Shown: positions 6,147 to 13,491 of the stretch, in pieces
Numbering within the stretch: the stretch's first letter is position 1
Layout of the letters: each line of letters starts with the position of its first letter
Assembly (NCBI GenBank): GCA_964550225.1
Contig: CAZJXT010000007.1
Coordinates: 1-17,407, forward strand
Origin: CAIXMG01 sp964550225
Lineage (GTDB): Bacteria > Patescibacteriota > Minisyncoccia > Phycocordibacterales > UBA1006
Length of the DNA stretch: 17,407 nt
Direction: 5' to 3'
The notes under the pieces: model-generated
Database searches by the model: none
Seen by the model: the letters and a program-made list of their open reading frames with translations, nothing else
Told to the model about the DNA's origin: nothing
Program-made: the position numbers and the translations under genes

Positions 6147-8375
6147 ATGATCAAAACATTATTCAAAAATAAATTCTCAAAAATGTTGTTCTCTGGAACA
6201 GCAGCCTTGGCTATGACCTTGGTTATTTCCACAACAGCATTTGCGGGATGGAACGATGCCCCAACAGGTGATTGTTCAACGTTTTCAATTGGAAACGTAA
6301 CAACCAACGAAGGAATTACAAGTCCTTGTTGGAACAGTACTAATATCTCTGCAAAAGCAGGCGATACGGTAAACGTGAAAATTTATTTTCATAATACCAG
6401 TACAACAACCGCAAATAACGTATCAGTAAAAATTTCTAACCCAGGAATAGATGCTGTTTCAGGAAGTAAATCTTTTTCAGGTTCATTATATGCAAACGGA
6501 TCAGTTGTAGCGACCGGTTCAGGATCAATTAATGTAACTGGATATTCAGCAAAGTTTAAATTAACTAAGGTTGTTGTACAACGACAGTCTAATGGGATGG
6601 CGGTTGAAACACTCGCAAATCCAGAATCTATCTTTTCAGGAAACGGTATCAATATTGGTTCAGTTGCTGGAGGTTGGAACGGACAAGGTGTAGTAAAAGC
6701 TGTTTTCGTATTAGAAACAGCAACGACTTCTGTAGATTTATATACAGCTCCATCAGTAACTACATATACCGCACAGCCTATTTCAAATGAATTAGGAAAT
6801 GCAAAATTACGTGGATACTATGCAGCAAATGGAACATCAGTAACAACATCATTCCGTTATCGACGAGATGGTGGATCATGGAATACTGTAGGAACTCAAA
6901 ATCGAGGAATTTCAGAAGGTACATTTGATTACCAACTGACAGGACTTGCTTCAGGGTTTTATGAATTCCAAGCGGTTGCGGCAAATAGTACCATTACAAA
7001 ATATGGAAATACTTTGTCATTTACGATCTCAAATAATAACGACCCAGCACCTTGTGCTACATGGTGTGGTGATATCTATGAACCAGTTGTAGAAACTCGT
7101 GAAGCAACAAATGTTGACTCAGATTCTGCTACATTACGAGGACGTCTCCTTGATAACGGAAATGATGATAATGAAGTATATTTTGAATGGGGAACCTCAA
7201 CAGGAAACCTTTCACATACAACATCATCAGATTCTCTTTCAAGTGAAACAACATTCTCACAATCAATTTCAGGATTAGCATCAGATCGAACATATTATTT
7301 CCGAGCTTGTGCACAAAACAGTGAGGGAACAGATTGTGGTTCAATAGAGTCATTTACAACAGAATCAGATACTTCTGATTATTGTGATATTCATGATTGT
7401 ACAAATAATGATGAAACCAGTCGTCCATCAGTTACAACTCTCGGGACTATTTCAGTAGGATCATCAACGGTTGTAGTAGATGGATACTATGACGCAAATG
7501 GGTGTTCAGCAACAACATATTTCCAATATGGACGAACTGAAAACTTTGGAAACAAAACAGGTTCAGTAAATCGAGGAAATAATTCAGGAAGTATGGCGCA
7601 ATCATTTACAGGATTGTCGTCAAATACAAAATATTACTTCCGAGCCGTTGCAGAAAACTGTGAAGGTACATCATATGGATCAACACGATCATTTACAACA
7701 TCACGAACAACAACCGTTATTGATACGAATACCGACATTGTTACAACAGGAGGTCTTGGTGGAAATTCAATGGTTCGATTAACGATTACAAATAATCGTG
7801 AAATCGTACGTGCTGGACGTGAAGTAGGATACGATGTTACTTGGACAAATATCTCAGGACGAAAACTCGAAAATCTTGTTTTGGAAGTAAACTTCCCAGA
7901 ACAAATGAAAGTAATCGATACTGATCGAGGATTAATTGAACGAAATACAAAAACTGTAATTTATGAAATTGACTCTTTGGATATTAAAGAAACAGGAGAA
8001 ATGACCATTCTTACAGAAACAGGGTCAGGACTTCGAGATGGAGATCCTGTAGTTGCGCAAGCAATTATGGCGTTCGAAAATCCTAAAACAACAGCAACAG
8101 AAAACGCCATTGCATATGATGCTGATGAGTTTTCAAATGCAGACAGTAGTGTTCTCGGAGCGTCACTCTTTGGATTGACATTCTTTCCTACGAGTCTTGC
8201 CGGATGGCTCTTGGTTATTTTGATCATTTTGCTTATTGTTATCTTGGCTCGTTATTTCATGCGAAAAAATGATACCGTGATTAACAATAACCCAACATCA
8301 AACCAACCAGCTACACCGGCAGCGGGTGCATCGACACAAGATTATATTGTGTATCGACCAACTCCCAAGCAATAA
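6147..8375 (+). CDS. Large surface protein with signal peptide, FN3-like repeats, DUF11-like domain and C-terminal membrane anchor
   Basis: The start is placed at the ATG at 6147, not at an in-frame ATG at 6120, because MIKTLFKNKFSK opens a classic signal peptide cleaved after AFA (residue 33). The 742-residue product has an N-terminal beta-rich region (about 34-195). Three fibronectin-III-like units follow, each ending in a recognisable [FY]YF[RQ]A.A.N motif and then FT (DNA about 6755-7030, 7080-7365, 7430-7710), joined by Cys-containing linkers. A DUF11/CARDB-like domain follows (about 545-650). A membrane helix (SLAGWLLVILIILLIVILA, about 680-700) then leads to a short, Asn/Pro-rich cytoplasmic tail. 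This is a single-pass, outward-facing surface protein, of the kind seen in CPR genomes and suited to adhesion or S-layer roles; that role is inference. Repeats 2 and 3 are closest to each other. Confidence 0.9.
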   Translation: MIKTLFKNKFSKMLFSGTAALAMTLVISTTAFAGWNDAPTGDCSTFSIGNVTTNEGITSPCWNSTNISAKAGDTVNVKIYFHNTSTTTANNVSVKISNPGIDAVSGSKSFSGSLYANGSVVATGSGSINVTGYSAKFKLTKVVVQRQSNGMAVETLANPESIFSGNGINIGSVAGGWNGQGVVKAVFVLETATTSVDLYTAPSVTTYTAQPISNELGNAKLRGYYAANGTSVTTSFRYRRDGGSWNTVGTQNRGISEGTFDYQLTGLASGFYEFQAVAANSTITKYGNTLSFTISNNNDPAPCATWCGDIYEPVVETREATNVDSDSATLRGRLLDNGNDDNEVYFEWGTSTGNLSHTTSSDSLSSETTFSQSISGLASDRTYYFRACAQNSEGTDCGSIESFTTESDTSDYCDIHDCTNNDETSRPSVTTLGTISVGSSTVVVDGYYDANGCSATTYFQYGRTENFGNKTGSVNRGNNSGSMAQSFTGLSSNTKYYFRAVAENCEGTSYGSTRSFTTSRTTTVIDTNTDIVTTGGLGGNSMVRLTITNNREIVRAGREVGYDVTWTNISGRKLENLVLEVNFPEQMKVIDTDRGLIERNTKTVIYEIDSLDIKETGEMTILTETGSGLRDGDPVVAQAIMAFENPKTTATENAIAYDADEFSNADSSVLGASLFGLTFFPTSLAGWLLVILIILLIVILARYFMRKNDTVINNNPTSNQPATPAAGASTQDYIVYRPTPKQ

Positions 8376-8417
8376 TCGACGCTTACATATCAAATGTTCT
8401 ATGTGAGTGCTCTGTTA

Positions 8418-8447
8418 CACAAAACCCCCAGAAACGGGGGTTTTGTG
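8418..8447 (+). terminator. Intrinsic terminator after the FN3-like surface protein gene
   Basis: CACAAAACCCCC and GGGGGTTTTGTG pair over 12 bp around a 6-nt loop. Its last TG also forms the TG of the tsaE extended -10. Confidence 0.88.
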
Positions 8448-8454
8448 CTATTAT
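8446..8454 (+). promoter_or_regulatory. Extended -10 promoter of tsaE, fused to the preceding terminator
   Basis: TGC-TATTAT ends 6 nt before the ATG at 8461. The -35 region is occupied by the terminator stem, so recognition would rely on the extended -10. Confidence 0.65.
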
Positions 8455-8460
8455 TTTTTT

Positions 8461-8895
8461 ATGCAATTTTCACTACAACAATTAACCCAAATTGCATCAT
8501 CTATTGTAGATGATGCAAAAAAAAGAGTGTCTCCAGATCATGCAACATTAATTACATTTTCAGGTGATTTAGGTGCCGGAAAAACAACAATGATTCAAGA
8601 AATCGCTCGACAATTAGGTGTTACAGAATCATTACAAAGTCCAACATATGTTATTTATAAAATTTATAAAACAAATGGTGCAGTTTGGAAAAATCTTATT
8701 CATGGCGACATGTATCGATTAGAGCATCATAATGAAATTCTTCAATTAGGCTGGGAGCAGCTTTTGTCTGATCCTGACAATATTATTTGTATTGAATGGC
8801 CAGAAAAAATTCAAGACGTTCTTCCAAAATGGACTGCGAGTGTGGTATTGCGACACGATGGTTCAGAATCTCGAAGTATTAATATTTTGGTATAA
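8461..8895 (+). CDS. tsaE: tRNA threonylcarbamoyladenosine biosynthesis ATPase TsaE
   Basis: TsaE (YjeE) is the small P-loop ATPase that works with TsaB, TsaC and TsaD in making t6A at position 37 of ANN-decoding tRNAs. The protein is 144 residues, normal for the family. Visible motifs are Walker A GDLGAGKTT (35-43), the switch-like SPTYVIY (60-66), HGDMYRL (81-87, the HxDxYR motif) and IEWPE (111-115). An in-frame ATG at 8407 would put the start upstream of the terminator hairpin, so 8461, six nt after a TATTAT box, is preferred. polA follows after 8 nt in the same direction but has its own -10 inside the end of tsaE. TsaB, TsaC and TsaD are not in the window. Confidence 0.95.
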   Translation: MQFSLQQLTQIASSIVDDAKKRVSPDHATLITFSGDLGAGKTTMIQEIARQLGVTESLQSPTYVIYKIYKTNGAVWKNLIHGDMYRLEHHNEILQLGWEQLLSDPDNIICIEWPEKIQDVLPKWTASVVLRHDGSESRSINILV

Positions 8896-8896
8896 T
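8888..8896 (+). promoter_or_regulatory. Extended -10 promoter of polA
   Basis: TGG-TATAAT, a consensus extended -10, overlaps the tsaE stop codon and ends 7 nt before the polA ATG. AGGA lies in the same gap, so a Shine-Dalgarno contact is also possible if transcription comes from tsaE. Confidence 0.7.
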
Positions 8897-8903
8897 AGGA
8901 ACT

Positions 8904-11264
8904 ATGAAACAAAAGCTTGTATTATTAGATGCTCATGCGCTACTACATCGCGCTTATCACGCATTACCTGAATTTGCGAATTCTCAAGGTATTCCAACAG
9001 GTGGACTCTATGGTTTTACGTCAATGATTTTACGCATCATTGCTGATTTCAAACCTGATTATATTGTGGCGTGTTATGATCTACCCCAAAAAACATTTCG
9101 TCACGAAGCCTATGATGCCTATAAAGGACATCGATCTAAAACAGATGATGCTCTTGTTGAACAAATAAAATCGTCGCGACATCTGTGTGACGTGATGAAT
9201 ATTCCCATCTATGATCTTCCAGGATTTGAGGCAGATGATATGTTAGGAACTATTGTAGAACAGACAAAAAAAGACAAAGATCTTGCAATTATTATTGCAA
9301 CAGGAGATATGGATTCATTACAGTTAGTTGATGGAAATAGGGTACAGGTTTTTACTTTGAAAAAAGGAATGAACGATACGGTTATTTATAATGAGACAGC
9401 AGTGCGTGATCGATTTTCATTTAATCCTGATCAATTAGCTGACTATAAAGGACTTCGAGGGGATCCATCAGATAATATTATTGGTGTACCTGGTATTGGA
9501 GAAAAAACCGCAACAGAGTTAATTTTGAAATTTAAAAATATTGAAAATCTTTATAAACAGCTTCACAAGGACAAAGCTTTTTTAAGTAAAGAAGGTATCA
9601 AAGATCGAATTATAGGACTCCTCGAACAGTATGAAGAATCTGCAATGTTTTCAAAAACCTTAGCAACGATTCGGCGTGATGCACCAATTACTTTTACACT
9701 CCCCGAGCAAAGATGGCAGGATGGATGTAATTTAGAAAAAATTGAAACAATGCTACGAGAATATGAATTCAAGTCATTGCTTCCTCGGGTAAAGGGGTTG
9801 ATTACTGGAGAAGGGGTTATTACGAAAAAAGAGTTACTAGACCCTAATGAACCTTGTTCTCGTGAAGCACAAATTGCTTTGTGGTTACTCGATTCTGAAA
9901 AAACAAACGCACAAGCTGATGATGTTTTGGCTTATACAAAAGCTCGTTCATTAGAGATCGCAGAGAAAAAATTAAGAGAACTTATTAGTCAAAATAATCT
10001 TGATTTTGTATTTCATCACATTGAAATACCGCTCATTCCTATTCTTTCTAGAATGCAATCGCGAGGTGTTTTAGTAGATAAGAATTTTTTAAAAACATAC
10101 TCAGAAGAGCTTCATGAAAAATTGAAAATGTATGAATTAAAAATTTACGCTCATGTTGGTCATGAGTTTAATATCAATTCACCAAAACAATTGGGAGAAA
10201 TTATTTTTGGTGAAATGCAATTACATCTGAATATTAAAGGTTTTAAAATTAAAAAAACTGCAACAGGAACCTATTCGACACGAGAATCAGATTTGGAAAA
10301 ACTCATTGAGGTACATCCAATCATTGCCGATATTTTTGAATATCGAGAATTACAAAAATTACTATCGACCTATATTGATAATATTTCTGAGCTTCTAGAT
10401 CATGAAAATCGACTTCATCCTGAATTGATTCAGACTGGTACTACTACAGGGAGATTTGCTTCGCAGAATCCTAATATTCAAAATATTCCTATTCGAGGAG
10501 ATTATGGTAAAAAAATTAGAAATGCGTTTATTGCTCCACCAGAATTTTCAATTATTGCAGCAGATTATTCGCAAATTGAATTACGAAGCGCGGCTATTTT
10601 ATCAGGAGATCAAGTACTTCTTGAGACATTTCGAAATAATAAAGACATTCACGCGTCAGTTGCAGCAAAAGTATTTCACGTCTCAGAAAGCGAGGTAACT
10701 GCTGATATGCGCCGCAAGGCTAAAGTGATTAATTTTGGAATACTCTTTGGAATGGGGGTAACTGCGCTTCAAAAAAACTTGAATACTACGAGAAAAGAAG
10801 CCCAAGAATTTTATGATGAATATTTCAAACAAATGACAGGACTTTCTGCATATATTGAACAAACTATTACGCAGGCAAAAAAAAGAGGTTATACCGAAAC
10901 ATTATTTGGTCGCAGACGTTATTTCCCAGGATTACGATCAACAATTCCTTTTATTAAAGCAATGGCTGATCGTGCTGCAAGTAATGCACCAATTCAAGGA
11001 ACTACAGCAGATATTATTAAATTAGCAATGATTCTTATTGATCATGCTATACAAGAACGAGGATGGTCAGATAAGGTATTTATGATCATGCAAATTCATG
11101 ATGAATTAGTGTTTGAGATCCACGATAGTGTTTTAGGAGAAGCCATGCAGATGATTCAAAAAACAATGGAGTCAGTATTAGATACGGTTCCTCAGGAAAT
11201 TGAAAATAAAATACCAATTCTCGTTTCGGTAGGATCGGGGCATAGTTGGGGAGAGGCGAAATAA
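8904..11264 (+). CDS. polA: DNA polymerase I, 5'-3' exonuclease plus polymerase, no proofreading domain
   Basis: PolA removes RNA primers and fills gaps in Okazaki fragments and excision repair. At 786 residues it is shorter than E. coli Pol I (928) and Taq (832). The 5' nuclease domain (1-~295) has the family motifs LLDAHALLHRAYHA (7-20), FEADDMLGT (108-116), TGDMDSLQL (133-141) and the helix-hairpin-helix near GVPGIGEKTA (194-203). The segment where the 3'-5' exonuclease should be is only about 70 residues (300-370) with no DEDD residues, so proofreading is predicted absent. The polymerase domain has TTGRFASQNPNIQNIP (514-529), motif A ADYSQIELR (553-561, D554), an O-helix with K607, F611 and Phe at 615 where E. 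coli Pol I has Tyr766, and motif C QIHDELVFE (730-738). The TAA stop lies in the loop of a terminator hairpin. Confidence 0.97.
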   Translation: MKQKLVLLDAHALLHRAYHALPEFANSQGIPTGGLYGFTSMILRIIADFKPDYIVACYDLPQKTFRHEAYDAYKGHRSKTDDALVEQIKSSRHLCDVMNIPIYDLPGFEADDMLGTIVEQTKKDKDLAIIIATGDMDSLQLVDGNRVQVFTLKKGMNDTVIYNETAVRDRFSFNPDQLADYKGLRGDPSDNIIGVPGIGEKTATELILKFKNIENLYKQLHKDKAFLSKEGIKDRIIGLLEQYEESAMFSKTLATIRRDAPITFTLPEQRWQDGCNLEKIETMLREYEFKSLLPRVKGLITGEGVITKKELLDPNEPCSREAQIALWLLDSEKTNAQADDVLAYTKARSLEIAEKKLRELISQNNLDFVFHHIEIPLIPILSRMQSRGVLVDKNFLKTYSEELHEKLKMYELKIYAHVGHEFNINSPKQLGEIIFGEMQLHLNIKGFKIKKTATGTYSTRESDLEKLIEVHPIIADIFEYRELQKLLSTYIDNISELLDHENRLHPELIQTGTTTGRFASQNPNIQNIPIRGDYGKKIRNAFIAPPEFSIIAADYSQIELRSAAILSGDQVLLETFRNNKDIHASVAAKVFHVSESEVTADMRRKAKVINFGILFGMGVTALQKNLNTTRKEAQEFYDEYFKQMTGLSAYIEQTITQAKKRGYTETLFGRRRYFPGLRSTIPFIKAMADRAASNAPIQGTTADIIKLAMILIDHAIQERGWSDKVFMIMQIHDELVFEIHDSVLGEAMQMIQKTMESVLDTVPQEIENKIPILVSVGSGHSWGEAK

Positions 11265-11275
11265 TCGCCTCTTTT
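11252..11275 (+). terminator. Terminator containing the polA stop codon in its loop
   Basis: AGAGGCGA and TCGCCTCT form a perfect 8-bp stem with loop AATAA, followed by TTTC. The polA TAA (11262-11264) is inside the 5-nt loop, so the left arm is coding sequence. Confidence 0.75.
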
Positions 11276-11276
11276 C

Positions 11277-11304
11277 TTGCGCAAAAATGATTTCGAGGTA
11301 CACT
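11277..11304 (+). promoter_or_regulatory. Promoter of the ICMT-like methyltransferase gene
   Basis: TTGCGC (11277-11282), a 16-nt spacer and TACACT (11299-11304). The -10 ends 6 nt before the ATG at 11311, predicting a leaderless transcript. Confidence 0.6.
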
Positions 11305-11310
11305 AGTGAT

Positions 11311-11787
11311 ATGCATAAACACTTAAAGCTTTTTTTTGGAATCGTATCAGCATCACCGGTATTATTTCTTTTAGGACTGACTCTTTCATTTGTTTTGTAT
11401 TTAAAAATTCCGATGCCAATATCGCAAAATATTTTGGTTTCGAACAGCATTATGTCATTTGGAGCAATTCTTATTTTAGGAGGAACCATGCTTGCATTTG
11501 CAGCACAAAAGGTGAGTCGTATTGTTGCTCGTCCTTCTACCAAGGCAACGTGTCCTGATTTGATGAGAGGTCCCTATGCACATAGTCGTCATCCAGGATC
11601 ATTATCATTAATTATTATGTACCTTGGATTTGCGCTCGTGTTAAATTCATGGACCATGCTTGCATTTGCGGGGGTCATGGTGCTCTTGCTCACACTCGTT
11701 TTTGTTCCGCTCGAAGAAAAAACAATTATGGAATTTTGTCCAGAAGCTTACACGGAATATAAAAAGAAAGTACGTATGTGGATTTAG
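11311..11787 (+). CDS. Isoprenylcysteine carboxyl methyltransferase-like / phospholipid methyltransferase family membrane protein
   Basis: This 158-residue integral membrane protein carries the C-terminal signature of the ICMT/PEMT superfamily: RGPYAHSRHPGSL (86-98, SAM-binding region with the RHP core), the Glu pair E135-E136 and YTEYKKKVRMWI (147-158) at the very end. Membrane helices are likely at about 12-32, 46-66 and 98-132. Family members transfer a methyl group from S-adenosylmethionine to a membrane-associated acceptor such as a lipid; the acceptor here cannot be told. Bacteria lack prenylated CAAX proteins as a rule, so a true ICMT role is unlikely. An in-frame ATG at 11287 overlaps the -35/-10 spacer; 11311 follows the TACACT box by 6 nt. 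The gap to the next gene is 12 nt. Confidence 0.88.
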   Translation: MHKHLKLFFGIVSASPVLFLLGLTLSFVLYLKIPMPISQNILVSNSIMSFGAILILGGTMLAFAAQKVSRIVARPSTKATCPDLMRGPYAHSRHPGSLSLIIMYLGFALVLNSWTMLAFAGVMVLLLTLVFVPLEEKTIMEFCPEAYTEYKKKVRMWI

Positions 11788-11793
11788 TATCTT
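11788..11793 (+). promoter_or_regulatory. -10 box of the HolA-like gene
   Basis: TATCTT ends 6 nt before the ATG at 11800 and overlaps the gap after the upstream stop codon. No -35 is recognisable; read-through from upstream is equally possible. Confidence 0.4.
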
Positions 11794-11799
11794 AAAATC

Positions 11800-12411
11800 A
11801 TGATTACTGTTTATATTGGAAAACCTAAAAAAAATACTACTGGAGAGATTGTAGTAATAACCCAAGAAACCATACAGGGTTTTTTTGATAATGTTCAAAG
11901 TCCTAGTTTATTTGGAGATCGAAAAACATTCATCATTAAAAATCTTTTTGATGATGAAAATCTAAAAAAAATATTTTTTGACAACTTGAAAATACTTGCA
12001 CAAGGCTCTCATGATATTGTAATAATCGCAGATAAATTACTTGCTCCTGAAATTAAACAAATTGAAAAATATGCAACCATTATCAAGACAGAAAATTTAG
12101 AAAAAAAAGAATCTAAAAAAGATGATACGTTTCTCCTTGCGAATACTTTTGCAACAGGAGACAAGAAAAAAACATGGATGGTTTTTTGTGAGGAAACCTA
12201 TTATGATGATGAAATTGAAAAAACACACGGAATGATTTGGTGGAAAGTAAAAGACATGATAATGAAACGTTCTGTTTTTTCTCAACAACAATTACGTGAC
12301 ATGGCGCGACAATTAGTTACGATGTATCACGAATCACGATTGGGTGATGAGGGGATTAAAAATAAATTAGAACATTTTTTTCTCACGATGCCTGATATAA
12401 AAAATAAATAA
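11800..12411 (+). CDS. Short DNA polymerase III delta subunit (HolA)-like protein
   Basis: The 203-residue product resembles the N-terminal part of HolA, the clamp-loader subunit that opens the sliding clamp. The stretch SPSLFGDRKTFIIKNLFDD (34-52) matches the conserved delta segment in which the 'lFg.rklv.v.n' strand follows the clamp-binding helix, and a hydrophobic strand then reads DIVIIADKL (72-80). The C-terminal part (about 125-200) looks like a compact helical domain. It is clearly shorter than normal HolA (about 330-350 residues), and the usual N-terminal G.d.yl..e segment is reduced to MITVYIGKPKKN. It may be a CPR-specific short delta subunit or a HolA relative with another role. 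It is Lys-rich and AT-rich like its neighbours. Confidence 0.7.
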   Translation: MITVYIGKPKKNTTGEIVVITQETIQGFFDNVQSPSLFGDRKTFIIKNLFDDENLKKIFFDNLKILAQGSHDIVIIADKLLAPEIKQIEKYATIIKTENLEKKESKKDDTFLLANTFATGDKKKTWMVFCEETYYDDEIEKTHGMIWWKVKDMIMKRSVFSQQQLRDMARQLVTMYHESRLGDEGIKNKLEHFFLTMPDIKNK

Positions 12412-12414
12412 AAA

Positions 12415-12449
12415 CAAAAAGAAAAGCGCGTCCGAATGAGATGCGCTTT
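12415..12449 (-). terminator. Terminator of the minus-strand non-coding RNA
   Basis: On the minus strand AAAGCGC pairs with GCGCTTT (7 bp plus further pairs inside), followed by TCTTTTTGTTTTT. On the plus strand the tail is poor in T, so it points at the minus-strand RNA. Confidence 0.85.
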
Positions 12450-12611
12450 AAACGATAAAAATAATATTTAGTTTTAAATAAGAGAGACAGATTTTGTAAC
12501 TTTTTTAAAGAACTTAGGAAAGAACATCTTGTAAGAGATGAGCTTTGCCTAAATTGATTTACCCGAACTGGGTTAAAGTTGCAAAGTCTCGATCGCTTAT
12601 TAAACTAACTT
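12415..12611 (-). ncRNA. Structured non-coding RNA of about 197 nt, family not recognised
   Basis: A minus-strand transcript bounded by TTGCTC-N17-TATACT and an intrinsic terminator, with no good reading frame. By eye it folds into a three-way junction. The closing stem pairs AATAAG with CTTATT, GAGAC (12586-12590) with GTCTC (12484-12488), and TTTGCAACTTT (12575-12585) with AAAGTTACAAA (12493-12503, 10 of 11). Inside are a small hairpin ACCC-AGTTC-GGGT (12561-12573) and a long arm 12514-12552 that pairs TTAGG, AAAG and CATCT with AGATG, CTTT and CCTAA. It lacks the SRP GGAA loop, RNase P and tmRNA hallmarks. It lies tail-to-tail with the HolA-like gene, ending 3 nt from its stop. A house-keeping or regulatory RNA of the lineage is the likeliest reading; function unknown. 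Confidence 0.72.
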
Positions 12612-12617
12612 GTTATT

Positions 12618-12646
12618 AGTATAGTCTTATCTATCGACACGAGCAA
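12618..12646 (-). promoter_or_regulatory. Promoter of the minus-strand non-coding RNA
   Basis: On the minus strand TTGCTC (12646-12641), a 17-nt spacer and TATACT (12623-12618). Predicted start near 12611. Confidence 0.75.
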
Positions 12647-12717
12647 GTAGTATATGCAACAAACTTGTGGATAACTTTTAATGATGATATTGTATAAGTA
12701 AATAAAAACAAACCGCC

Positions 12718-12831
12718 ATGGAATACACAGTGTTTGCTTTCTTTATATTAGTTTTTGATATATATGTTTTTATATCAGCTCATAATGATTTTTTTATTGA
12801 CGCTGATAAGGTACATGATATTTCAAAATAA
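12718..12831 (+). CDS. Possible 37-residue membrane peptide
   Basis: ATG to TAA encodes a peptide starting MEYTVFAFFILVFDIYVFIS, a hydrophobic helix, with a polar tail ending DADKVHDISK. TATAAG lies about 20 nt upstream (12694-12699) but has no good -35, and there is no Shine-Dalgarno sequence. The stop is 7 nt before the shared terminator at 12838-12868, which would end its transcript. It fills an otherwise empty stretch between the minus-strand RNA and tRNA-Lys. No family recognised; a chance open frame in AT-rich DNA cannot be excluded. Confidence 0.35.
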   Translation: MEYTVFAFFILVFDIYVFISAHNDFFIDADKVHDISK

Positions 12832-12837
12832 TTTAAT

Positions 12838-12868
12838 AAAAATACCCCGCATTTTGCGGGGTATTTTT
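12838..12868. terminator. Bidirectional terminator next to tRNA-Lys
   Basis: AAAAATACCCCGC and GCGGGGTATTTTT form a perfect 13-bp stem with loop ATTTT. It has T tracts on both strands and lies 4 nt beyond the tRNA 3' end on the minus strand. Confidence 0.92.
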
Positions 12869-12872
12869 AATG

Positions 12873-12945
12873 TGCGTCCGGTAGGAATCGAACCTACGAC
12901 CCTCTGCTTAAAAGGCAGGTGCTCTACCGACTGAGCTACGGACGC
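12873..12945 (-). tRNA. tRNA-Lys(UUU)
   Basis: The minus strand gives a full cloverleaf of 73 nt. The acceptor stem is GCGTCCG/CGGACGC with discriminator A, the D-arm is AGCTCAGTCGGTAGAGC, the anticodon loop is CTTTTAA (anticodon TTT), and the T-arm is GTAGGTTCGATTCCTAC. The outermost anticodon-stem pair is C.A. CCA is not encoded (the next bases are CAT), so a CCA-adding enzyme is required. Its promoter region overlaps that of the divergent SpoU-family gene. Confidence 0.97.
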
Positions 12946-12969
12946 ATTTGCTTTTTCTATAACGAACTG

Positions 12970-12978
12970 TACTATACA
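12970..12978 (+). promoter_or_regulatory. -10 region of the SpoU-family gene
   Basis: TACTATACA contains TACTAT and TATACA, ending 8 and 5 nt before the ATG at 12984. The stretch is nearly self-complementary and may also serve the divergent tRNA-Lys. Confidence 0.5.
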
Positions 12979-12983
12979 AAAAT

Positions 12984-13484
12984 ATGATGAAAAAATCAAG
13001 GGTTCAGATATCAGAAGAGTATCTCCTGGTGCTGCACAACATTCGCAGCGTTTTTAATGTAGGTGCATTATTTCGTACTGCTGATGCAATAGGAATAACA
13101 AAAATAATTTTATCAGGATACACACCAACACCGCTCGATCGATTTGGGCGTGAACGATTAGATTTTTCAAAATGCGCACTGGGTGCTGAAAAAACAATTC
13201 CGTGGGTATATGTAAAAACACCTCATGCGTCATTAAAAAAATTACGAAAAGATAAATTTCATATTATTGGAATTGAACAAGATGTACGATCAGTTGATTA
13301 TAAAAAAATAAAAAAACAAAAAAAGATGGCGTTTGTACTAGGAACAGAAACAACAGGGATGACGACATCGTTACGCAATGCGTGTGACACCTTAGCAGAA
13401 ATTCCTATGCAAGGAAAAAAAGAATCACTCAATGTTTCGGTGGCTGGAGGAATTGTGTTGTATCGTATTTTAGATACGTTATAA
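12984..13484 (+). CDS. SpoU/TrmH-family RNA 2'-O-methyltransferase
   Basis: SPOUT-fold enzyme that transfers a methyl group from S-adenosylmethionine to a ribose 2'-OH in tRNA or rRNA. The 166-residue protein shows all three SpoU motifs: motif 1 NIRSVFNVGALFRTADA (19-35, with the catalytic-type Arg at 31), motif 2 FVLGTETTGM (117-126, where GNEGEGL is more usual) and motif 3 EIPMQGKKESLNVSVAGG (139-156). It has no N-terminal substrate-binding domain, so it is of the minimal TrmL/YfiF-like size; the target nucleotide cannot be assigned. Two adjacent ATG codons (12984 and 12987) are both possible starts. The next gene follows after 7 nt. Confidence 0.93.
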   Translation: MMKKSRVQISEEYLLVLHNIRSVFNVGALFRTADAIGITKIILSGYTPTPLDRFGRERLDFSKCALGAEKTIPWVYVKTPHASLKKLRKDKFHIIGIEQDVRSVDYKKIKKQKKMAFVLGTETTGMTTSLRNACDTLAEIPMQGKKESLNVSVAGGIVLYRILDTL

Positions 13485-13485
13485 T
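13458..13485 (+). promoter_or_regulatory. Promoter inside the end of the SpoU-family gene
   Basis: TTGTAT (13458-13463), a 16-nt spacer and consensus TATAAT (13480-13485), which ends exactly 6 nt before the ATG at 13492. It overlaps the upstream stop codon. Confidence 0.65.
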
Positions 13486-13491
13486 AAAAAT

